Source: a virus. Taken from it: a stretch of DNA of 25,085 nt. The DNA lies in IMG/VR virus record IMGVR_UViG_3300030061_002391, positions 1 through 25,085 of that record. The stretch is one strand, 5' to 3'. The position numbers and the translations under genes are program-made. Position 1 is the stretch's first letter; every line of letters begins with the position of its first letter. This document shows positions 13,066-21,527 of the stretch, piece by piece. Below the pieces are notes generated by a model. The model saw only the letters and a list, made by a program, of their open reading frames with translations, had not been told where the DNA came from and ran no database searches.

Positions 13066-14048
13066 TTGCCAAATCCTTTAGTACAAGTTTCCTTAGTTTC
13101 TTTTTTCTTTGCCTTTACAGGTGCTCCAAGTCTATCCTTACATGACTTGATTACAGATTGAATATCATCTTCAGTCATGGTCATACACTCATCATTTTGC
13201 ATGTCCTGATAGTCCTCCATCGTCAATCTAATCGGAGAAAATGATCTACGATCTTCACCAAGATCAATTATATCAAATTGATCATCATCTGGATAGGAAA
13301 TATTGACAGGGTAAGTAGATCCAATAACAGCAGTTACACTTGTTTGAGTTGCTGCTGCGATGTGTTGACCAACAGAATCACATCCTAAGAAATGATCTGC
13401 TCTATTAATAATAGATGCCCAGATACGAATGTCCTCAATGTGAGGAAGAATGAATGGAAGTTTACCTTCACCATCTTCAGTCTGGAATGGGAACTCAGAC
13501 ATTACAATGACACAATAATCTTTCTTAAGTTCATTAATAATCTTGCTGATATCTCCAAGATTAAAACTTCTTGAAGTTGGGTCAAAAATATATCCACCCT
13601 CGTCTTGTACACCTCTACCAAAAGGTTGTACAACAATAACTTTATCTCTGCCCGTTACTTTGATAGCCTCATCAACTAACTGAAGACCTTGAATGCCTTC
13701 ATGCTTTGCTAGTTTGATGGATGGTCTGGTAAGTTCTCTTGGTTCATCTACACCATTGATTTCCATATCAAATGCTTGAGCAATACTACACTTCTGGTTA
13801 TAGTAATGCCAGCGACGATATGGTTCTGGAGTAATACAATCTCTCTCTTTGATCTTATCCTCAAAGAGACCTTTATGCCAGATGTCGTAAGCGTATTTGT
13901 GTAATACTGGGTGGGACTTATAGAAATTCATACCACCTTCACACACAATGATAAAATCATCATGGGTTTCTGCGTATTTTTCAAAAGCAGGGATGGAGGT
14001 GATAACTCTACCAGCTCCTCCATTGATGAAGAATGCTTTAGATCTCAT
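13062..14048 (-). CDS. GT9-like glycosyltransferase (heptosyltransferase type)
   Basis: A 328-aa GT-B-fold protein. The N-terminal AFFINGGAGRVITSIPAF matches the start of ADP-heptose transferases, VIVVQPFGRG is the donor-domain beta strand, and DHFLGCDSVGQHIAAATQ followed by AVIGSTYPVN is the GT9 donor-binding signature (the D-S-G-x-x-H motif is D-S-V-G-x-H here). With hldD- and hldE-like genes alongside, an ADP-heptose donor is the natural inference. The acceptor (virion protein or host lipopolysaccharide) is not visible. A basic C-terminal tail (KAKKKETKET) follows the domain. It is followed by the carbamoyltransferase with an ATGA overlap. Confidence 0.8.
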   Translation of the reverse strand: MRSKAFFINGGAGRVITSIPAFEKYAETHDDFIIVCEGGMNFYKSHPVLHKYAYDIWHKGLFEDKIKERDCITPEPYRRWHYYNQKCSIAQAFDMEINGVDEPRELTRPSIKLAKHEGIQGLQLVDEAIKVTGRDKVIVVQPFGRGVQDEGGYIFDPTSRSFNLGDISKIINELKKDYCVIVMSEFPFQTEDGEGKLPFILPHIEDIRIWASIINRADHFLGCDSVGQHIAAATQTSVTAVIGSTYPVNISYPDDDQFDIIDLGEDRRSFSPIRLTMEDYQDMQNDECMTMTEDDIQSVIKSCKDRLGAPVKAKKKETKETCTKGFGK

Positions 14049-14074
14049 ACTAATTTGATCAACAAAGTATATAG

Positions 14075-14812
14075 TTATAAAAAGAAAACCTGATTCACCC
14101 TATCATGACTGGTGAACATCCCATGATCAATATTTTGCGAGTGCAAGATATCGGATTCATAAAAGATACATCTATTATACACCATCTCAGCCTCATATTC
14201 AACATTCCACTCCCTGTCACCATATAACCACTCCCTAATATAAGGATAAACTTGGTCTTGTCTGGTCACTTCCTCATCAAATCCCTCAGGTTTGTCAATA
14301 TAGTCCATCACATTAAATGGAAGAGACATTTCTCCCTTATATGAGTACAAATTTGTTCCTCCAGCACATTCATCTGGAGTATTCAAATATATTACAACAC
14401 CAAATTGAGTGAAGTCTGTTGATATATCACTCGTATAATAGTCCTGATGAGGAACACTACACCAGGCATCTTTGATTACACTCTCATAATTTAGAACATT
14501 ACACATAAATCCAACGGCATCCCATTGGCACTCATACATTCTTTCATGAGTATTCTTGCTCCATATGGAGTCATTCAAGCAATACTTATCAAAAAATGGT
14601 TTGAGATTTTCTTTTATTTCTGATCTCTCTTGAAATATTCTAGATCCAGGAAGACCGTTTATCAATGCAGGATCTCTCACCGCATCAAGTTTTAGTGCCA
14701 GGTCTCTTACTTCGTCTGGATTTTTATAAAAATTATCTGCAATGACAATTCTTTTAGCTTGTGGTCCTACAGTTTTAATCGATACATCGATGTTTTCACT
14801 CAGTTCAAACAT
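14075..14812 (-). CDS. DUF6445-like 2OG-Fe(II) oxygenase-fold protein
   Basis: A 245-aa protein with a canonical-looking facial triad H122-Q-D124 (SVPHQDYYTSD) and H224 (DILHSQNID), followed by R238 (DRVNQVFFL). The N-terminal IVIADNFYKNPDEVRDLAL is the pattern of DUF6445 proteins. A GAGGA ribosome-binding site precedes the ATG by 4 bases. It begins directly after the terminator of the Cys-rich gene and is the first gene of the sugar cassette, 26 bases before the glycosyltransferase. It probably hydroxylates a protein or small molecule; substrate unknown. Confidence 0.78.
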   Translation of the reverse strand: MFELSENIDVSIKTVGPQAKRIVIADNFYKNPDEVRDLALKLDAVRDPALINGLPGSRIFQERSEIKENLKPFFDKYCLNDSIWSKNTHERMYECQWDAVGFMCNVLNYESVIKDAWCSVPHQDYYTSDISTDFTQFGVVIYLNTPDECAGGTNLYSYKGEMSLPFNVMDYIDKPEGFDEEVTRQDQVYPYIREWLYGDREWNVEYEAEMVYNRCIFYESDILHSQNIDHGMFTSHDRVNQVFFL

Positions 14813-14825
14813 AAAATCCTCACAG

Positions 14826-14860
14826 TCAAAAAAATTTCGGGAAAAAATTTCCCGAAATTA
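14826..14860 (-). terminator. Strong Rho-independent terminator after the Cys-rich gene
   Basis: A perfect 12-bp inverted repeat (14833-14844 with 14848-14859, 3-nt loop) is followed on the minus strand by seven T residues (through 14828). It closes the fibre module about 25 bases past the stop at 14885. Confidence 0.9.
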
Positions 14861-14884
14861 TGGAATTAAAAAGTCAATTTCGAT

Positions 14885-15763
14885 TTAGGACCAGGTTGTG
14901 ACCACAACTAGGCCACCTCCACCCCAGTCACCCCAACACTGACCGCCTTGGGTAGATCCAGAGTGACCACCTCCTCCAGGGAACAGTGAAGGACTTGAGC
15001 AACAACCTCTAGCGTTACCATATGAACAACGGTGTGTACCGAAGTTTCTTCCCGAACGCCATGGACCTGGAGGTCCCGATGCAACAGACCAAGAGAGTGA
15101 ATGGCAGTTCACATGCTTCAGTTCACCACCACTTAATCCGCAGATATAGAATTCGTTCTCTGGATTCATAGTGTCTGGCTTAGATTGTGCATCAGGCCAA
15201 GCAGCAGAACAACCGTTCCAGCAGTTAGTTCTTTGTGCCTGCTTCAGACAGGTATAGCAGGAATTGGTACACAAAGTATTAGCATAGGTTCCACCTTGCA
15301 TACAGAATGTTCCAAGACCTCCACCCAATACAAAAGAGGGACACCCATAAAATCCACATCCTGTTCTACCGTGGCAACATCCACAGCAAGAACATCTACT
15401 TGTAGAACCAGCACAAATAGTATATTGAGTGCTATTAGCAGTGAAGTGACCGCAGTTTGCATACTGCATTTTAGTGGCATAACCACCACCACCGCCTCCC
15501 ATGCCAGGTCCACCGCCACAACAGCGAGCACCACCACCTGAACCACCGCCAGATACAATCTCAAACTGAATGGTAGTTACACCCTTTGGAACAGTCCAAA
15601 GATAGCAACAACCACCATTACAGGGTTCATTGTGGCAACAGTTGAAGAAGAAGTTTCTGCAGACAATACCAGTGGAGACACCTGTTACTTTGCCAGGACC
15701 GACTGAGGTATCAAGGAACGCATCGTTTCCATCGATTTTCTTAAAAGTCTGGTAGTCAGCCAT
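14885..15763 (-). CDS. Cysteine- and glycine-rich virion adhesin-like protein, copy 2
   Basis: A 292-aa protein with 29 cysteines (about 10%) and several glycine runs. The N-terminus (ADYQTFKKID) and WTVPKGVTTIQFEIVSGGG are followed by CC pairs at residues about 41-50, 79-80 and 131-139, and a Trp/Gly-rich C-terminus ending LVVVTTWS. By eye it differs from the copy at 16540-17418 at about 25 positions, and all cysteines are conserved. Gly-rich segments recall T4-like fibre-tip adhesins, but I cannot assign a family. Cysteine may form disulfides in the extracellular particle or bind metal. The TATAAAT just before the ATG is too close to be a promoter. Confidence 0.75.
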   Translation of the reverse strand: MADYQTFKKIDGNDAFLDTSVGPGKVTGVSTGIVCRNFFFNCCHNEPCNGGCCYLWTVPKGVTTIQFEIVSGGGSGGGARCCGGGPGMGGGGGGYATKMQYANCGHFTANSTQYTICAGSTSRCSCCGCCHGRTGCGFYGCPSFVLGGGLGTFCMQGGTYANTLCTNSCYTCLKQAQRTNCWNGCSAAWPDAQSKPDTMNPENEFYICGLSGGELKHVNCHSLSWSVASGPPGPWRSGRNFGTHRCSYGNARGCCSSPSLFPGGGGHSGSTQGGQCWGDWGGGGLVVVTTWS

Positions 15764-15768
15764 TTATA

Positions 15769-16509
15769 TCACTCCGCTGGATCTGTATGAGGTTTTGATG
15801 CAAGACCAGTTTCAGGAGTATCACCTGTAAACTTGTCAACATCACCAGGTTCTCTAGGCCATACAATTAAATATGTCTTATCACCAACTGATGACCAAGT
15901 TGAGGGAAGATCTCTAAGTTTTTGACGATATGTTCTCCATGCAGAGGCAAATCCTTCAGGAGCATCAGCAGGAACCATACTATCAGATGACTCAAGCAAT
16001 CTGTTTCTAATATCTCTCACATTTTCCCAACTAAATGCGGCAGATTCACCATCAGGAAGTAAAATCTCTGTATGTTGACCAGAAAATTTACCAGTCTTCC
16101 AAGTGCTATTTGCCATATCATATTCAAACGAACACATATCAAACACTTCATTAAAGTGAAGATAGTCAGGAATGATTGGATTAGGTTCTGAGTTAGGACC
16201 AGCAGGAGTTTCAATCAGATCTGGACCCTCAATGCCACCCCACATAGCAATTGCATTCATTGGATGAGTATCTGCATTTAACTCAACTACTCTAGCAGCT
16301 GCAGGAGGATCTCTTTTTTCTGGTTCATCTGAGGGGAAGCTATGCACTACCTCCCAATTGGGAGCAGCATCAGTTCCATTATTTTCATACCAGAAAGTAA
16401 TTTTATCTGGTCCAACATAGGTGGCAATACCACTTCGGTTTGTGTCCTGATTATCACCGTAGAATTCGGTAGGAACAGGGTAAATAACTGTCTTAGTAAT
16501 CTGCGCCAT
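15769..16509 (-). CDS. Phage tail assembly chaperone-like protein
   Basis: A 246-aa protein whose region at about residues 185-215 (WRTYRQKLRDLPSTW) matches the W-x-x-YRQ-x-LRDLP pattern of phage tail-assembly chaperones, which are often encoded next to tail fibres. The N-terminal part (about 1-130) is beta-rich and unlike the short chaperones, so the motif sits at the end of a longer protein that may itself be structural. It lies between the two Cys-rich paralogues. A GATAAATA motif 24 bases upstream overlaps the stop of the preceding gene. Confidence 0.65.
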   Translation of the reverse strand: MAQITKTVIYPVPTEFYGDNQDTNRSGIATYVGPDKITFWYENNGTDAAPNWEVVHSFPSDEPEKRDPPAAARVVELNADTHPMNAIAMWGGIEGPDLIETPAGPNSEPNPIIPDYLHFNEVFDMCSFEYDMANSTWKTGKFSGQHTEILLPDGESAAFSWENVRDIRNRLLESSDSMVPADAPEGFASAWRTYRQKLRDLPSTWSSVGDKTYLIVWPREPGDVDKFTGDTPETGLASKPHTDPAE

Positions 16510-16532
16510 TGCTAAAATGTACTCCGTTGTTA

Positions 16533-16541
16533 GTATTTATC
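16533..16541 (-). promoter_or_regulatory. Late-promoter-like motif before the chaperone-like gene
   Basis: GATAAATAC on the minus strand, overlapping the TGA stop of the upstream Cys-rich gene and 24 bases before the ATG at 16509. The same TGATAAATACTA sequence recurs at 22024-22034. Confidence 0.6.
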
Positions 16542-17418
16542 AGGACCAAGTTGTGACGACGACTAGGCCACCACCGCCCCAGTCACCCCAGCATTGTCCA
16601 CCTTGAGTAGATCCAGAGTGACCACCGCCACCAGGAAAGAGAGAAGGTGAAGAACAGCAACCTCTAGCGTTACCATATGAACAACGGTGTGTACCGAAGT
16701 TTCTTTGAGTTTGCCAAGGACCAGGAGGAGTAGAAGAAACTGACCATGCACCAGAGTGACAGTCTACATGCTTCAGTTCACCACCACTTAATCCACAAAT
16801 ATAAAATTCGTTCTCTGGATTCATATTGTCTGGTTTGGACTGCGAATCAGGCCAAGCAGCAGAACATGCGTTGAAGCAGTTGCTTCTTTGTGCCTGCTTC
16901 AGACAGGTATAACAGGAATTGGTACATCTCTGACCACCATAGGATCCACCTTGCATACAGAATGTTCCGAGTCCACCACCCAGAACAAACGATGGGCAAC
17001 CGTAGAATCCACAACCAGTTCTACCATGACAACATCCACAGCAAGTACATCTACTGGTAGATCCAGCGCAGATAGTGTATTGTGTAGAGTTTGCAGTAAA
17101 GTGACCACAGTTAGCATACTGCATCTTGGTAGCATAACCGCCGCCGCCACCAGCCATACCAGGACCACCACCACAGCAACGGGCACTACCACCAGTTCCA
17201 CCACCAGATACAATCTCAAATTGAATCGTAGTTACGCCCTTTGGAACGGTCCAAAGATAACAGCAGCCACCATTACAGGGTTCGTTGTGGCAGCAGTTGA
17301 AGAAAAAGTTTCGGCAAACGATACCAGTGGATACACCAGTTACTTTACCAGGCCCTACGCTCTGATCAAGAACTGCATCGTTCGCATCAATTTTCTTAAA
17401 AGTCTGATAATCAGCCAT
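16540..17418 (-). CDS. Cysteine- and glycine-rich virion adhesin-like protein, copy 1
   Basis: A 292-aa protein, paralogue of the gene at 14885-15763. It has 29 cysteines, including C-C pairs and a CTCCGCC cluster near residue 133. Differences from the other copy are concentrated in three places: residues about 74-92 (glycine tract), 161-170 (GGSYGGQRC against GGTYANTLC) and about 222-245 (the SGAWSV...QTQR stretch). Those stretches may be exposed and specificity-determining. No signal peptide or membrane segment is present, as expected for a virion protein. A CATAAATA late motif lies upstream, and a terminator of the 1219-aa fibre precedes it. Confidence 0.75.
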   Translation of the reverse strand: MADYQTFKKIDANDAVLDQSVGPGKVTGVSTGIVCRNFFFNCCHNEPCNGGCCYLWTVPKGVTTIQFEIVSGGGTGGSARCCGGGPGMAGGGGGYATKMQYANCGHFTANSTQYTICAGSTSRCTCCGCCHGRTGCGFYGCPSFVLGGGLGTFCMQGGSYGGQRCTNSCYTCLKQAQRSNCFNACSAAWPDSQSKPDNMNPENEFYICGLSGGELKHVDCHSGAWSVSSTPPGPWQTQRNFGTHRCSYGNARGCCSSPSLFPGGGGHSGSTQGGQCWGDWGGGGLVVVTTWS

Positions 17419-17451
17419 TGCTTATATTCTTAATGGTGGATTTAGTATTAT

Positions 17452-17459
17452 TATTTATG
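17452..17459 (-). promoter_or_regulatory. Late-promoter-like motif before Cys-rich copy 1
   Basis: CATAAATA on the minus strand, 33 bases before the ATG at 17418 and downstream of the terminator at 17471-17493, so it is well placed to restart transcription of the following genes. Confidence 0.65.
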
Positions 17460-17470
17460 AAACCATAGCA

Positions 17471-17493
17471 AAATAAAGGGAGGTTGCCCTCCC
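17471..17493 (-). terminator. Terminator after the 1219-aa fibre gene
   Basis: On the minus strand GGGAGG (17493-17488) pairs with CCTCCC (17483-17478) around a 4-nt GCAA loop and is followed by TTTATTTTG. It begins 12 bases past the stop at 17505. Confidence 0.8.
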
Positions 17494-17504
17494 CCGTAAC
17501 AGAA

Positions 17505-20500
17505 TCAGATAGTGATGATTCTCCAACCTTGTGATCCATCGTAGTAAACGAGTTCAAAGGCGGCACCTTCTGTTGAGACTGTCAAATCAGCAAGAGCACC
17601 CATGATTGGTTGACCATTTCTACCAATCGTGAGAGCGTTGGAATCAAATGAACTAGTGACATCGAAGATTCTGACGCTATCACCTAGAGCAGGAGATGCG
17701 GGCAGGGTAACTGTGAATGATCCACCGCTAGTGTTTGCCCAGACCTGTTGTCTATTAACAGCGGTTACTCCAGAAGTAGCAGTAACATTAGCATAGGCAC
17801 CGAGAGGTAACCATGCAGCACCGTTATAGAATTCAAATCCATCAGCATCGGTATCGTAGCGAAGACCACCTTCAATAAGATCAATACCAACAGGTCTAGT
17901 TGCCTGAGTACCACGAGGTGGAACTAAGATACCAGAGGTGGTATCCATCTTACCGCGAGTGAGGAAGCCACGAACTGCTTTCTCAGTAGGACATGCAGTG
18001 TTAGAGTCACCAGATAGGAACTCATCAGAAGAGAATTCGTTAACTGCTTCACCAATCTGACCACCAATAGCACCCAGTCTCAGTTCCGCAAGACCAGACA
18101 GGTTGAATGCGGAAGCGTCCAAGGTAGCAGCACCAGTCAACTGGTTAACTGAGAAGAACTCACCAACTCTGAAGTTACCGCCTTGGTCAGTAGATACGAA
18201 GAAGATTTTACCAGTGTTAACTACATTGGTTTCGTTACCCTGAGAGGCTGTGTTCTCATCAACAGTAGGATAGTTGGTTTGTGCAGTGTTACCTGTACCA
18301 ATCAAGAGGAAGTCATGACCCGTAAGACGAACCTTGGAGAACTTAGATCTCATCAAGAACTCTTGATCGTCGAAGGAAGCAGGAGCAGATGCTTTAACTG
18401 GTGCAATGTTGATCGTTGCACGACCAGATGCAAAGTCATATTCAGAAACTGTTCTGATAATGTAACTAATTGAATCGGAGAATCCTAATCCAACTGTACT
18501 AAATCCAATCGCGTCACCAACAAGTGGTGTTGTGGTTAGTCCAACTACTTCAAATAGTCCATCTTTCTGTCCACCAACTGCGTTAGATGCAGATGCAATC
18601 TTGACATATCCTGTAGCACCAGCACCAACGCTATCAAACTCAATGAATTCACCAGGTGTGAAGACAGTAGTACCAACACCAACAGCACCGTTAGCACCAT
18701 CAGGGTTACCAAATCCAGTAGCGTACTTAAAGTACAGTTGATCACCAGAGATTTGGTTGTTTGTTACAGTACCACGAGCTCCTGATACAGTTCCTCTCAT
18801 GGTAGCGCCGACTGAAATAGTACCAGCGGAAGTACCTACTTGAGTTGCCATCTTGTCACCAAAGAGGCGACCAGCGCGAGCAACTTCTAATGTAGAGAAT
18901 CCAACAGCCAATGCACCGTAGTCGCCATAGGAATTGTTACCTGAGAGAGATCTAATTTCAGATCCATCATCAGAAACATAACCGAAAGCACAGTAGTAAG
19001 TGAAGGAGGAAACAATCTCAGCAAGAGCATCGTCTTCCAACCAGAAACCTACACCACCAGAGTGAATGTTGGTAAAGGCGTCGAAGACCATCGACTTACC
19101 ACCTCTACCCTCAGGTTTACCCTCGTGTACACCACCCTCAATAAAGATGCCGATAGCACCACCATGTCCAGTACCATCAATACATACATCAGAGAAAGCA
19201 GTACAGTCTTTGATGTAAGGAGAACGCTCAAGAATCGGAGTCTCTGGATTAAGTCTGAAGTAGATACCGCAAGTTGTAGTACCTACGCCAACTTTATTTT
19301 GCCACTTATCAGTATTGAAAGGATCATTAGTGTCATAATTAAATCCTTGGAGACCCTTCATCGTGATCGCCTGAACCGTAGTAGAGTCAGAGACGAAGAA
19401 CATCGTCTGACGACTATTAGGAACAAGACCGTCAGTAGAAACACCTGTGGCAGGCTCAACTGTCGTACCTCTCAGAACATCACCAGCAATGGAGAAGTTC
19501 TTAGGAAGCGTGATAGGAAGTTGTTCTTTGAATACACCAGCAGACAACTTCAGAATGATAGGAGATACATCAGTAACTTCACCGCCACTTACATAGGTGT
19601 GAGCAATCGTGGAGATACCGACATTAGTTACGAAACTGTTAGAGTCAACTACGGAGTCAACTTTAAAGAAGAATCCTTGTGTACCATCTGGGAAGATAGT
19701 AGTTGTGATACCAGAGTGTGCAGCAGCACAAGTAAATCCAATACCTTGAAGTTTAACTTGTCCCTGAGGGAACAGACCATGAGAAGCAGCAGTAACTGTT
19801 GCAACACCACTAGTCTCATCATAAACAAAGTTAGTAATATCTCTTCTAATCTGACCAGCAGTAGAAGCATAAGCAATATTGGCCCAAGCATTATCTGGGG
19901 TAAGACCTGTATTGTCATTGTTACCCTGCTGAGCGTCAACATAGTACACCTTGGTGCGAAGACCAGGATACTGCCATTCCACCTCATCGCTAGAAGAGAC
20001 TCTTAGATATGTACCTTGCGTACCAATACCCTGTCTTGTAGGACCAGTGCCATCTCTAGTAAGCAAGTCACCTTTAGTTGTCAGCAGTGCTGCGCTATCA
20101 CCGATAGCGAACGCTGCCCACATGGTAACAGCAGTACCAGGTTGAACATTAATGTTGGAAGATGCAATCGAGATGTAGGCCGAAGAGGAGAACTCAGCGA
20201 CATCACCAATCTCATATACACCACTATTACTCCAAGTACTTCTCCAATTGAATCCTCTGTTCAGCAGGGACCAACCATTAACACCAGTATCGAATGTGGT
20301 AATTGCATTACCAACAGGTCTCTTATCTTGGAGAATTTTAACTTGGTCGGCAATATAAGAGTTACCACCAAGGGTTACGATCTGACCACGGGCATAGATA
20401 TCACCAGGATCATAGGTAGAACCTGCACCAGTACCAATACCACCAACAAGAACTGACCACTGGTCTTCGTTCTCGTTAGGTTGAGCACCTCTTGGGTTAG

Positions 20501-21164
20501 TACCGATAGCAACATAAGATGCACCGATATACTCTACAATGTCACCTCTTTCGTAGCGTCTGGTGGAGTTGTAGAGACCTTCATTAGTGAAGGCTTTACT
20601 GAAGTCGGTAAAGTTAGATGCTGGAGGGTAGAAACCATCCGAACCAAAACCTGTAGGATCATGTACGGATGTAGAAACACCCTGCATTGTGAAGTCAGCA
20701 GCAACTTGGAATGGTGCTGTTGTTCTATATTCTTGTCCACCATACTTAACAACATCGTTGATGCCGTAGTAGGTGTTTGTAGTAAAGGCACCTCGGAAGT
20801 TCACTCCCTCGGCATAGAGATCCCAATACAGTGGGAAGTCGTTGCTATACCAGTTACTCTGAACACCAATCGAGGTGTGTTGTGCCGTACAGATATATTG
20901 ATTACCGCCTTCCTTGACGATATCGTTTACAACATATCCAGTACCAACTGCCCACTCGCCAGCGTAATTCTGACCCTCGGTGTGGAGGTCCCAGTAAGTA
21001 TTGTCGTTTGGAAAACCAGTAGAGCTAGCGTCCGAAGTATGATTGCCTGTACAAACATAACTGCTGGCACCGTATCTAACGATGTCATCAATAATGAATG
21101 CGGTAGATGCTGTCCAGGCTCCACGCCAGTTAAATTTCAGTCTACCAAGTCTAAATTCTGCCAT
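17505..21164 (-). CDS. Large virion fibre protein with carbohydrate-binding-like repeats
   Basis: A 1219-aa protein. The N-terminus has about six repeats of the CBM5/12-like form N-W-R-G-x-W...Y...D-I-V...G-x-x-Y-x-C at residues 13-40, 66-92, 121-147, 196-219, 253-271 and 305-333. From about 404 (KVYYVDAQQGNNDNTGLTPD) the sequence looks like a right-handed beta-helix typical of phage fibre and lyase domains. The final 100 residues (VTLPASPALGDSVRIFDV ... GWRIITI) form a beta domain that resembles the end of the 156-aa protein at 21527-21997. It has no enzyme motif. It probably binds host surface polysaccharide. It lies 12 bases after the 116-aa gene. Confidence 0.8.
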   Translation of the reverse strand: MAEFRLGRLKFNWRGAWTASTAFIIDDIVRYGASSYVCTGNHTSDASSTGFPNDNTYWDLHTEGQNYAGEWAVGTGYVVNDIVKEGGNQYICTAQHTSIGVQSNWYSNDFPLYWDLYAEGVNFRGAFTTNTYYGINDVVKYGGQEYRTTAPFQVAADFTMQGVSTSVHDPTGFGSDGFYPPASNFTDFSKAFTNEGLYNSTRRYERGDIVEYIGASYVAIGTNPRGAQPNENEDQWSVLVGGIGTGAGSTYDPGDIYARGQIVTLGGNSYIADQVKILQDKRPVGNAITTFDTGVNGWSLLNRGFNWRSTWSNSGVYEIGDVAEFSSSAYISIASSNINVQPGTAVTMWAAFAIGDSAALLTTKGDLLTRDGTGPTRQGIGTQGTYLRVSSSDEVEWQYPGLRTKVYYVDAQQGNNDNTGLTPDNAWANIAYASTAGQIRRDITNFVYDETSGVATVTAASHGLFPQGQVKLQGIGFTCAAAHSGITTTIFPDGTQGFFFKVDSVVDSNSFVTNVGISTIAHTYVSGGEVTDVSPIILKLSAGVFKEQLPITLPKNFSIAGDVLRGTTVEPATGVSTDGLVPNSRQTMFFVSDSTTVQAITMKGLQGFNYDTNDPFNTDKWQNKVGVGTTTCGIYFRLNPETPILERSPYIKDCTAFSDVCIDGTGHGGAIGIFIEGGVHEGKPEGRGGKSMVFDAFTNIHSGGVGFWLEDDALAEIVSSFTYYCAFGYVSDDGSEIRSLSGNNSYGDYGALAVGFSTLEVARAGRLFGDKMATQVGTSAGTISVGATMRGTVSGARGTVTNNQISGDQLYFKYATGFGNPDGANGAVGVGTTVFTPGEFIEFDSVGAGATGYVKIASASNAVGGQKDGLFEVVGLTTTPLVGDAIGFSTVGLGFSDSISYIIRTVSEYDFASGRATINIAPVKASAPASFDDQEFLMRSKFSKVRLTGHDFLLIGTGNTAQTNYPTVDENTASQGNETNVVNTGKIFFVSTDQGGNFRVGEFFSVNQLTGAATLDASAFNLSGLAELRLGAIGGQIGEAVNEFSSDEFLSGDSNTACPTEKAVRGFLTRGKMDTTSGILVPPRGTQATRPVGIDLIEGGLRYDTDADGFEFYNGAAWLPLGAYANVTATSGVTAVNRQQVWANTSGGSFTVTLPASPALGDSVRIFDVTSSFDSNALTIGRNGQPIMGALADLTVSTEGAAFELVYYDGSQGWRIITI

Positions 21165-21176
21165 TGTAGGTTCTCG

Positions 21177-21527
21177 TTAAACAGGTTCAGAGTATGAGTG
21201 GGTTCCATTGACTTGAAGGACTAGATATCCTTCAGTGTCTAGGTAATAAAAAAGGTTTCGCCTATCAAAGCGTATCTGTTGATATTTATCTTGCGGGTTA
21301 TTGGCAAGTGCCTTCTGTTCAGTGGTTTCTTCAACATAATCGTTGTAGTCACCGAACTCTTCAACCTGCGTACCATCCAAACGATGGGGATCAAGAGTCT
21401 CAGTTGTAGACGCCGTGCTTACTTTACTAAAAAAGAGCATGTCGTCTGCATCTCTCCTCAGTGCATAGACATAGTAACCAGTAGAATCTTTAGGTTGAAA
21501 ATGTGCATTACTTAGAGTTAAAGCCAT
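21177..21527 (-). CDS. Probable virion structural protein (116 aa)
   Basis: A 116-aa protein starting MALTLSNAHFQPKDSTGYYVYALRR. It has no known motif. Predicted strands (GYYVYALRR, DDMLFFSKV, LFYYLDTEGYLVLQVNG) and its position between a particle-attachment-type gene and the 1219-aa fibre suggest a baseplate or fibre-adaptor role. Its ATG shares one base with the preceding stop (TAATG). A GATAAATA motif inside the gene (21283-21290) lies about 119 bases before the 1219-aa gene. Confidence 0.65.
   Translation of the reverse strand: MALTLSNAHFQPKDSTGYYVYALRRDADDMLFFSKVSTASTTETLDPHRLDGTQVEEFGDYNDYVEETTEQKALANNPQDKYQQIRFDRRNLFYYLDTEGYLVLQVNGTHSYSEPV

Noticed and set aside
15761-15769. TATAAAT directly before the ATG of Cys-rich copy 2 as a late promoter
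   Set aside because: It touches the start codon, so transcription would begin inside the gene; it is probably chance around TGA-TATAA-ATG.
19062-20006. 314-aa plus-strand reading frame opposite the 1219-aa fibre
   Set aside because: Its length follows from the codon bias of the fibre gene; the composition (Ser/Thr/Arg/Asn-rich, no hydrophobic core) is that of an antisense shadow. The same holds for 20481-21197 and 16888-17433.
21283-21290. GATAAATA inside the 116-aa gene as promoter of the 1219-aa fibre
   Set aside because: It matches the motif but lies 119 bases from the start, far from the 24-33 bases seen elsewhere; left out of the feature list.
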